Shown piece by piece: positions 1 to 8,100 of a stretch of 11,924 nt of DNA (within the stretch, counting starts at the first letter, position 1; the number at the start of each line of letters is the position of its first letter). The translations under genes were made by a program, and so were the position numbers. The notes under the pieces are model-generated. The model ran no database searches and was not told the DNA's origin. It worked only from the letters and a program-made list of their open reading frames with translations. Source of the DNA: Podochytrium sp. JEL0797 (Eukaryota; Chytridiomycota; Chytridiomycetes; Chytridiales; Chytriomycetaceae). The stretch lies in NCBI GenBank assembly GCA_027596195.1, contig JADGJG010000839.1, positions 1-11,924 on the forward strand, given 5' to 3'.

Positions 1-21
1 AAACAAAAATCCCAACCACAG

Positions 22-337
22 ATACCTCATTGAATACATGTACATCAACCGACTCATGCTCGTGTACCCCAACTTTGCGAACCAATCGAGTTTCAGCACG
101 AACCACTACGAGGCCGGTGTCCACAGCGTCAGAGACGGAGACGCGATTCGCGTGCCCGATTTCCTGAGACAAGACATCGACGACCGGTTTACGGTTCCTC
201 TGTTGCAGAGGAAGGATGGAGAAGAGGTGTGGAGGAGATTGAAGCGCTTCGAGAATGAAAAATCGGACACAAACTCCGACTTGACTCGAATTCTAACAGT
301 GTTCAACCTTCACCATCAGCTTGTCAAAAGATTATAA
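22..337 (+). CDS. Last exon of an unidentified protein (5' partial)
   Basis: I do not recognise this protein. The first 21 bases are A/C-rich and end in CCACAG, which reads as an intron 3' end, so coding probably resumes at base 22 with the last base of a split codon. It then runs about 104 codons to TAA at 335-337. The encoded end begins YLIEYMYINRLMLVYPNF and finishes in a charged, probably helical stretch (EEVWRRLKRFENEKSD) and a hydrophobic tail ending VKRL. I see no signal peptide, obvious membrane helix or known catalytic motif. The ATG at 38 is in frame but is unlikely to be the true start, because the reading frame is open upstream and the acceptor precedes it. An AATAAA overlaps the stop. 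The gene converges on the cyclin gene, whose stop is 139 bp away. That it is coding is supported by amino-acid composition and gene-end signals only. Confidence 0.55.
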
Positions 338-342
338 ATAAA
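337..342 (+). terminator. AATAAA polyadenylation signal of the left-edge gene
   Basis: AATAAA begins on the last base of the TAA stop codon (335-337). A canonical hexamer this close to the stop would imply a very short 3' UTR. The same arrangement occurs at the end of the LRRC43-like gene. Confidence 0.4.
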
Positions 343-476
343 CAGAGTTTTCTTTCGTCTCCAAAACCAAACAACTCGCAACTGCGGGCACAAACAAAAA
401 TTTGAAAATGGAAGGAAGAAGACAAAAAACAACAAGAATCTCTAAAATACAGGCACCACCGTCCATATGAAGTATT
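338..476. other. Convergent intergenic spacer, no gene seen
   Basis: This A/T-rich spacer of 139 bp lies between two tail-to-tail genes, the left-edge gene (+) and the cyclin gene (-). Apart from the AATAAA at 337-342 I see no gene. On the cyclin strand I find no canonical AATAAA close to the stop. Confidence 0.5.
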
Positions 477-2203
477 TTAAAGGTCGTACTGCTTGATCAT
501 CCACTCTTTGACAAAGATGCTGGCCTTCATGAACTTCTTGCTCGCATACTTTTTAAAGAAGGCCTCGTGCTTGCATGGCTTGCGCAGGTACTCAATCATC
601 ATGTCAGAGACGGGTTCAATGGCAGCCTCAGAGTATCCAGAGTAGTGAGCCAAGTTGGCGTCCTGAAAAAAAAGGACACGTCAGTGAAAGGCTGAAAAAA
701 CAAAGCACGCAGTCACAAAAAAAGTCAATCACGTACCCATGGTCCTTGGTCCAACATTCTTCTCGCCAGGTAGAGTCCAGAAGCAGCCACGTGCGACGGC
801 AACACGTCCAAGAATCCGTGGTCAACGAGGGAAATCTCCATCAAATACTTGGCAAGAGTTCTCGTTTGGATGTTGTAGTTCTCAGCCTTGCTGCAACGAC
901 GGAGGAAACTCATGCTGCTTGGGTATTGAAGGTTGAAGTCGAGCACAGAGAGCACGTAGCGTTCCGCCTTTTGGATCTCCTCCTCGGTGTATCCGTTGTC
1001 AGCCATGTAGATAAAGTTCTTGATGGACGGAGCAATGACCTCTTCGTATTTGGAGGCAATGAACATGGACGTGATTCCGACGAGTTGGAGCTTCACGAGA
1101 GACACGACACGAAGGGAGAGGAAACGATCGATAATGTTGACGGCGAGGTAAAGGGTTTCTGGAAGGAGGCGGAACTTGTTGTGGATGTCAATGAGCCAGT
1201 CCACCAAAATGTCGCGCATGTTCCACTTCAACTCCTTTTGCGAGTCCATGTACGTGGGGTTTGGCATGGCGTTGACCTATGCAGGGAATGGAGAGAAGTT
1301 AAAAAACGAGAATGTCAATCAGAAGACGCGGAAAGGAAACACACCTCCAACTTCTTCATGTACTCGAAAATTTCCACGACATATTCGGACAACATCATCG
1401 GGTCGCACGCGTCATCGGCATCAAGGTCATCGTGGTCCAACGCTGGGGCAGCCATGGCAATTTGGGACTCCACAACGGGGGCAACCTGGGAGGCTCTGTT
1501 TGGCGCGGGGGCATTCTCGACTCCGGTCTCGCTGCTCTGCTCTCTGTGGGCAGCGGCACGCGTCTTGGGACCCGAAACGGCGGCAGGGGCAGCCGCAACA
1601 ACGGGGGCAGCAGCTCTAGTGGCAGGCTTGACGGCTCTGCGCACGGCGGGCTTCGCTTCGTGGTCCTCTGGCTTTGGAACTCTGGCCATCTTAGCAACCT
1701 CAGCGTGGGCGGCAGACGTCTTGGCAGTGGTCTTAGCCGTTTCGGTAGCAGTCTTCTTGGCCGACTGGGAGCGCGTGCGCGAGGGCTTGACAACCTTGGT
1801 GGTGGCCTGGCGGGCGGACAAAACAAAAACAAAAAAACACATCAAAACACGAAAAAAAGACTCAGAAAAGAGACTCACGGCATTCGCATGCTGGACCTGG
1901 TGGACGGCGCCAAGGGGCTGCTTCTTCGCGGCGAGGACCTTTCCGGGCGCGGGTTTCCCAACAGCGTGGACAGTAGGGGCACCGTTCGCCTGGTGCTTGA
2001 GACCCAGGACGGCAGCAGCGAGGCCTTTGACAGCAGGCTCCTTCAGCGAGAGCTTGGCGTGGGGAGCCGCGTGGTGCGCGTTTTCCTGGTCAACGTCGTG
2101 TTTGGCGGCCATGGCGGCGGCGGCGCGACGGGTTTGGATCTGGCGAGGGAGAATTAGAACCACGGCGCGTTAATGGGCACGCATTACACACCTGTGAACT
2201 CAT
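477..2203 (-). CDS. G2/mitotic B-type cyclin (5 exons, about 486 aa)
   Basis: Regulatory subunit of the mitotic cyclin-dependent kinase (Cdk1/Cdc2), acting in the nucleus and at spindle poles at G2/M. Exons on the minus strand: 2203-2192, 2139-1879, 1806-1345, 1276-737, 662-477. The introns are 52, 72, 68 and 74 bp with donors GTGTGT, GTGAGT, GTGTGT and GTACGT, and all keep frame. Residues 1-245 are low-complexity (Ala, Lys, Pro, Thr), as in other cyclin N-termini. The N-terminal cyclin fold starts near residue 250 with NPTYM, then MRDILVDWL (265-273), LPETLYLAVNIIDRFLS and SMFIASKYEE. The second fold contains YPSSMSFLRRCSKA, QTRTLAKYLMEI and LYLARRML. Order and wording match fungal B cyclins (Cdc13/Clb), and the length is close to S. 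pombe Cdc13. The start is uncertain. A 12-base first exon encoding MSSQ splices in frame onto IQTRRAAAAM. The alternative ATG at 2112-2110 has a strong GCCGCCATGG context but drops the TRR motif common at the start of such cyclins. Confidence 0.93.
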
Positions 2204-2524
2204 GTGTGTCTAAAGGGGTATACTGGGTAAAAGAGTTAGTTGTTTTTGTCGAATTGACTTGTCAGACACCCGCGACACGTACACGGCAGAGAAGAGGGGC
2301 TTGGTTAGAATGCTGTGCATGTGGGTTAGTGCATGCCACACACTCTCTCGCACACACACGCGCGGCGCACCTGACAATGGCGTGGCGAGACAAACGGAAA
2401 AGCGGCGGCGGCTGCGAACCTAAAGCAGGCGAGTCAGTTGCCTGTGCTGGTGTGTGTTGTATGTGCGTGCATGGCGTGGCGTGGCTGCGTGGCTGGCGTC
2501 CAGAGTGAGTGAGTGCGGCGCCGC

Positions 2525-2564
2525 GCCTGGCCCCGCCTGGCATCGCCTGGCATCGCCTGGCCGC
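2525..2564. repeat. Four tandem copies of a 10-bp unit
   Basis: Four consecutive 10-bp units share GCCTGGC at their start: 2525-2534, 2535-2544, 2545-2554 and 2555-2564. The middle two copies are identical (GCCTGGCATC) and the outer two differ in the last three bases. The array lies in the GC-rich block upstream of the cyclin gene. Confidence 0.8.
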
Positions 2565-2622
2565 GCATCATCCCGCCCTCGCTGCCCGCGCTCTCTCCGC
2601 CTTTCGCTGCGCCGCCACGTCC

Positions 2623-2647
2623 GCGCTGCGCTGCGCCGCGCCGCGCT
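2623..2647. repeat. Five tandem copies of GCGCY pentamer
   Basis: GCGCT, GCGCT, GCGCC, GCGCC, GCGCT in direct succession. This is a simple-sequence tract inside the same GC-rich block, and slippage is the likely origin. Confidence 0.7.
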
Positions 2648-2799
2648 GCCTCTTGCTAACCTTGGAGAGGAGCTTGTCCGAGAGATGCGTTTGGAAGAAA
2701 AAACCAAACCACAAAAAATATTTTTTTCTGCTCCCGCCTCCATGGACACGCGAGTCCGGAAATGTATATCGCTTGGTTGCAAAACAACCCGTTTCTTTT

Positions 2800-2805
2800 T
2801 TTATT
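2800..2805 (-). terminator. AATAAA polyadenylation signal of the LRRC43-like gene
   Basis: On the minus strand AATAAA starts on the last base of the TGA stop (2807-2805). Its position supports ending the gene at 2805 rather than at the earlier in-frame TGA at 3116-3114, which has no such signal directly after it. Confidence 0.5.
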
Positions 2806-5030
2806 CAGAATCGCTTCACAAAACAACTTGCCGCTGCATGCTCCTCCACAGACGGATGAAGCTTCACCACCGCACGCAGTGTGCCCACCAGAAGAGGAAC
2901 TGGCCCACCATCCACAACACGCTCCAAATGGTAGTCTCCGTTGATTGCTTTTTGTCCCTCCAAAAATGCTTTCAAATGCACACGCGTTTTGCCCAATTCG
3001 ATTTCGTCCACCTGCTGTTTTTCGTATTGCGCTGAAAACAAACAAAAAACGCGGTCAATGAACTCGAATTCCAATCTCCTATTACCCTCTGTCACAAAAT
3101 AAAATACGTATACTCAACTCTCATCCTCTTTTTTGCCTTTGCCTGGAGCTCCCTTTTTGCCTTTGTCCGGGACAGCCTTTTTGCCAACATCCTTCTTTGG
3201 ACTCGCTGGTCTCGCTGCTGGTGGTTCCTTTTTTGAGCCAGTCACCGGGCGAGAAGCCGCCTTTCCGATCGAGCTCCCGGGCCTTGTGCCCGCCTCCGCA
3301 TTCACCGATAACGACTCGTTGGCGGGTACGAATGTGAATCTTTTCTGAAGCATTTTGATGGTCAGGTAGTCTAAAAACAGAATTCGGATTATATCAGAAG
3401 TGGGAGGAGGAAGAGGCGTTTTGTTTGTTTTGATTCGGGTGTTTGTCAGCAAACGAGGAGAGAGAAAAACATACCATCAAACGCATTCCTTACAATCGTT
3501 GTCACAGGAAATGAGACAATATGCATCGCATTCACGTTCATCATATCCGGGACCCATGGAATCGAATCGCTGCACACGAATTTGGCAGTAGGCAAGTCAT
3601 CGAAGATGGCTTCAAAATGAAAGACGACTTCGTCGGGTGGGCGACCATCAGAGGGCTCCTGAATGGCTGGCTGTTGGATTCCAGTCAACTCTTGGAGCTT
3701 GATGACGAGCTTGATTTCTTTTTTGGGTTTGTTTATCAGTCGTTCAGACGAAACAAAAGAAAGGGAAGACCTGGATTCGCGATAGGACTTAAGATTGTTT
3801 CAGATGAGACAGCCATGGTGGGAAAGATGGATCGCTCAGAGATTGAAACATTCGTTTCGTCCAGGACAATCAGTTTCTTCATTTTGGAAACCACCGTCTG
3901 TCTGTATCCTTCCACCAAAAAGATTGGGTTTCTCTGTTTTTCATTTTGTTCATTAGTTTCAAGCGCGATATCTATGTCCAGGTTACCAAGAGAGCGAGGA
4001 TCTGAAGATTGGGAACGCATTCGAGAGCCCGCACCGTCCCAAGCAAGTCGCACAACTCATTTCCTGATAGGTCTAGTGAAATCAAGCTTGGAAGTGCACT
4101 GAAGCCGTCGATCGACTTGATGAGGTTATAGCTCGCGCCAAAATGAAGCAGCGATCCCAATTTGGATATGTCCGGACATGCCGTCAACCTAACAAAAAAA
4201 ATCAAAAAAAAACGGCATCAGCATTCTAATCTCTGAAGACCCTCTATTCTTTACAGAACATTCAGTCATTTACTTGTTGGCGTTCAAATGCAGAATTTGG
4301 ATCCGACTCGGCAAATTGTGTCCTTCGACCGATTCGATCCAATTCCCCGTCAACGACAGTTCCTGGAGGTTCCGCAGCTTTTTGACATCCTCATCGATAC
4401 GATTGATTTTCTTGTCTACGAGACGCAAGGTTTTGAAGAATCCGAAAATGAAGTCTTCGGAAAAGATGTCCTCGTTGGGGTGCTGCTGCTGCAACGGCCC
4501 GGTGTGAGGAGAGATTCGGGTTTTCGAGACGTTTGTTTCTTTAAATTTGGAGTGGATGGCTTTGAGGTCGGAAGCTTCGGATGACCAGTCGAGGTTTCCT
4601 GGAAGTTTGTTTTTTGTTTTGTTTTGAGTTGAGGCGACGCGAGCCGTGCAATGCATATACCATTCGCCCACAGATCAATCTCCCAATCTTTAAAAATGAG
4701 ATAAATTACGCGTTGTGAATTCCCTTCTTTCGTCATGATAAAAAAGACGTCCTCACCTTGCGTGACACCTTCCGCACTTTCATCCTCCAAGTCTTCCAAA
4801 ACAAGAGGTGCCTTTGCGCGACGCGGTGCTTTTCCAGAATCTGTTCGGTTGTGGGACGCTTGGAGTTTTGGCGCGGGTCTCACTTTGATGGAATGCCGGG
4901 GCGCAGCAAGTTTGACAGGAGGCTTCTTTCTGATTGGCAAAGACGACTCGGATGACGTGATTTTCTTGGGACTGATGCCCATTGTTTCATTGAGAACGTC
5001 CAAGAATGCGACGCTTGCGTTGCCATTCAT
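2805..5030 (-). CDS. LRRC43: LRRC43-like leucine-rich-repeat protein (7 exons, about 593 aa)
   Basis: A leucine-rich-repeat protein resembling animal LRRC43, a family linked to motile cilia; its molecular role is poorly defined. Exons: 5030-4661, 4598-4274, 4188-3987, 3933-3771, 3717-3475, 3370-3119, 3031-2805. Introns are 62, 85, 53, 53, 104 and 87 bp, and phases agree throughout. Residues 1-160 are basic and low-complexity. The recognisable core (about 165-335) has FFKTLRLVDKKINRIDED, then repeats LRNLQELSLTGNWIESV and LPSLISLDLSGNELCDL, then NLQILALLRNPIFLVEGYR and KKLIVLDETNVS. This follows the order, spacing and wording I recall for LRRC43. A strand-rich region follows, then a Lys/Gly-rich linker, then a C-terminal segment containing GDYHLE, also as in LRRC43. 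Without the sixth intron the frame would stop at 3116-3114 and lose this segment. The 53-bp intron at 3718-3770 has a weak GTCTTC donor. A further in-frame 69-bp stretch (4688-4756) could be an optional intron. The start ATG at 5030-5028 faces the flippase gene across 104 bp. Confidence 0.85.
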
Positions 5031-5134
5031 ATTTTTTGAGTAGATTTTCCTCGAAAACACTGACAAATCACGTCAGAAAAGCAGTTGTCCAGCAGCCAAT
5101 CCACTCGTCAGCATTCCCCTCGTCGAATCCATTC
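5031..5134. promoter_or_regulatory. Divergent promoter shared by LRRC43-like and flippase genes
   Basis: Only 104 bp separate the two divergent start codons, so both promoters and leaders must share or overlap this space. It contains CCAAT at 5096-5100, on the flippase strand about 35 bp before its ATG. It also has an inverted repeat, CTGAC (5060-5064) and GTCAG (5072-5076), with ACGTCA, a CRE half-site, overlapping its right arm. No TATA box is evident on either strand. The functional roles of these motifs are inferred. Confidence 0.55.
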
Positions 5135-8100
5135 ATGGCTCCTCCGAGAAAAAAGAGCATGGTGCGGCCCTCGAATCGCAAGATCTATGTCAACGAAGAC
5201 CCTCCAAATCTGGACAATGGGGAGATCACATTGCTGCAAAGCTTTCCTTCCAACACAATCGCCACATCAAAGTACACTGTTATCTCATTCTTGCCTAAAA
5301 ACTTGTTTGAGCAATTCAGGTGAGGTGTTCAAGAAGAACCCGCTCATTCCTAATTAAGTGTTATTTTTTTAAACAGACGAGTGGCCAACATTTTCTTTCT
5401 GGTCCTGGCTATCCTCCAATTCTTCCCAGACTACATGACAATCAACCCCTGGATCGCCGCATTGCCCTTCATCGTGATTATCCTCATGACAGCCATCAAA
5501 GACGGAGTCGAAGACATGCGTCGCCACTCCTCAGACCGCCAAATCAACTCTCAATCCACCCACAGCCTCAACTTCATCAACAAAAACGCGTGTTTCCATC
5601 AAACACATCCGCACCAAGCCAAAGACTCCGCCACCAGTGCCGCGGCAAAAAAATCCAAAGACAAAAAGACGAGTGACACATGCGCTTCCTGGCACGCCAC
5701 CACCTGGGGACACGTCAAAGTCGGAGACATTCTGTTACTCAACAACAACGACCCGATCCCAGCCGACATTCTGATCCTCAACTCGTCCGAACCAGACGGC
5801 CTGTGTTACGTGGAAACCAAAAACCTGGATGGAGAAACGAATCTCAAGATTCGAAACGGGTTGATTGAAACGGCGCTTGTGGGGAAGGAAACGATTGACA
5901 AGCTGTTGGGGTATTGTTTTCGGATCGAGTCGGAGACGCCGAATCCGAATTTGTACACGTATACGGGCACAGCGGTGTTTCAAACCAAGGCTCCGGTGTC
6001 TGCGGAGGAGGAGGACAAAAAGGATATGACGATGGATGAGTTTGATCCCACGAGTGAAGTCAAGTTGAATCAGGTCAAGGTCCCTTTGACTATCAACTCG
6101 ATTCTGTTGAGAGGATGTATTTTGAGGAATACCGAATGGGTTGTCGGGCTGGTGCTTTTTACGGGAAAGGATACAAAGATTTGCCTGAATTCGGGGGGAA
6201 CCCCTTCAAAGCAGTCAAAAATTGAGAAAACCATGAACCCTCAAGTGTAAGGCGCTCTTTTGATTTTCGTAGAAAGTTTTCATTATTCATATTCCATCCG
6301 TCCTTCTAGGCTCATCAATCTTGTCATTTTGGTCATTTTGTGTTTGGCAAACTGCATAAGTTCTCCCATTTGGGAAGCGACGCATCAATCGGCAAGTGGT
6401 GTGCCGATAGTGTGGCTCGCGTCATCATACTCTGCCATGCCTTCTCTAAAGAGCTGGATATGGATCGGCTTTGTGTCATTTTGGTTGGTTTTCTCTTGCG
6501 CGCTCAGTTGAAAACATTCTAACGTTTTCAACAGGACAAGCTTGATTGCGTTCCAAAATATCGTCCCAATCTCACTCTATCTGACCGTTGAAATCGTGAA
6601 GACCATCCAGGTGACTGCTTTCGCGAATTGAGCTTTCAACGAAACACTCAACTAAAAACCTGCACACACACATACACAGTCCTATTTCATCTACAACGAC
6701 ATACAAATGTACTACGAACCTTTAGACCAACCCTGCATTCCCAAATCATGGAACCTTTCCGACGACCTCGGCCAAATCGACTACATTTTCAGCGACAAGA
6801 CAGGCACCCTCACGCGCAACATAATGCAATTCAAAAAATGCAGCATCAACGGAATCGTGTATGGAATCGGGGAACACGAAGACCCCGTCGCTCCAATCTC
6901 CAAAATCGCCACCGCACTCAAGAGCTCGCTCAGTCTCACTTCCATTGCGAAAAGGAAAGCGAGCGGGAAAGGGACCTTGAAGGGCAACAGTCCGTTAGCT
7001 ATGGATTCCGCCTCAGGAAACAGCCCCTCCAAATCACATGTGAACTTCTTGACCGGGACACGGGGAGGTAAGAAGCGTGGAAGTGTGAGCAACAAGATTG
7101 GTCCCGTCAACGAATCGGATGAGTTCAAAGACGTTCATGGTGGAACCGGCGGCAGTGCTTCGGGGGCTGAAAAGCAAGAAGACGATGACTTGAAGTTTGT
7201 GGATCCGCAACTCACCAAAGAATTGGGCAACATGAATCACCCACAGTATGCCCCTTTGAGGGACTTTTTCACCTCCCTCGCTGTGTGTCACTCCGTGTTG
7301 ATCTCCAAAGACGAAAACCATGTCGATGGATTCAAGTATAACGCGCAGAGTCCCGATGAGGCGGCTCTTGTTCAGGCAGCCAGAGATGTGGGGTTTGTGT
7401 TCAAAAATAGAACCATCACTGGGCTCACGGTGGATGTTCTGGGAGAGGATGAGCAGAGTGAGCTTTTGAATGTGATTGAATTCAATTCGACTCGAAAACG
7501 CATGAGTGTTATTGTGAGGAGACCGGCGGGAGAGATTGTGTTGTATTGCAAAGGCGCTGATTCGGTGATTTATGAGCGTCTTGCAAAAGACCAAGAAGCT
7601 ATGAAAGATATTACTTCAGAGCATTTGGAAGAGTTTGCTGAAGATGGTTCGCGTTTGGTATTTTTTAGTGTCCGATTTTTTCTAATGCTTTTGTTTGGAC
7701 AACAGGACTACGGACCCTATGTATTGCCTATGCGCTCCTCTCTGCAGAAGAATATAGGAAATGGGCCGAAGAATACAACAAGGCAGCCACCTCTCTTGAA
7801 GACCGAGAGCAAAAAATGGACGAAGTTGCCGAAAAAATCGAAACAAAACTCATTTTGATGGGTGCCACGGCCATCGAAGATAAATTACAAGACGGCGTAC
7901 CCGAGTGTATCAAAACCCTTCTTTCAGCCGGAATCAAGCTTTGGGTTCTCACTGGAGACAAGATGGAGACCGCCATCAACATTGGCCTGTCGTGCAACTT
8001 GCTCCGAAAGGACATGAATCTCATTCTCATTCGTGGTTCAAACGATGCCAGTCCTGATGATGAAGCGGGAGAAACAAAAAAACAGCTTGCCGAAGCCTTG

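Larger units (their letters stand above)
2204..2799. promoter_or_regulatory. Gene-free GC-rich block, probable cyclin promoter and leader
   Basis: About 600 bp without a credible gene, between the cyclin start and the end of the LRRC43-like gene, both on the minus strand. It should hold the cyclin promoter and 5' leader. From 2490 to 2650 it is far more GC-rich than its surroundings and contains two short tandem repeats (2525-2564 and 2623-2647). On the minus strand it carries TG/GT-rich tracts, a minimal upstream ATG-CAC-TAA, and the 52-bp intron (2140-2191) that follows the proposed first cyclin exon. Long open frames here in several readings are a by-product of GC content. I see no TATA box or cell-cycle element I would trust. 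Confidence 0.5.

Noticed and set aside
575..2173. A 532-codon open frame on the plus strand antisense to the cyclin
   Set aside because: It crosses clear cyclin exons and introns, has no family resemblance and low-complexity composition. The Ala/Lys-codon-rich cyclin strand keeps several antisense frames open.
2454..3035. A 193-codon plus-strand frame across the GC-rich block
   Set aside because: It consists of Arg/Ala/Cys-rich translation of simple GC repeats and then the reverse of the last LRRC43-like exon. No start context or homology supports it.
3114..3118. End of the LRRC43-like gene at the TGA 3116-3114
   Set aside because: A well-signalled in-frame intron bypasses it, and the added exon contains a segment expected for the family and ends at AATAAA. 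A shorter isoform remains possible.
7658..7858. Flippase exon continuing in the frame after donor GTATTT to a stop at 7858
   Set aside because: The frame after 7705 must be LRTLCIAY to match all P4-ATPases, which needs the 7647 donor. It is kept only as a possible alternative splice form.
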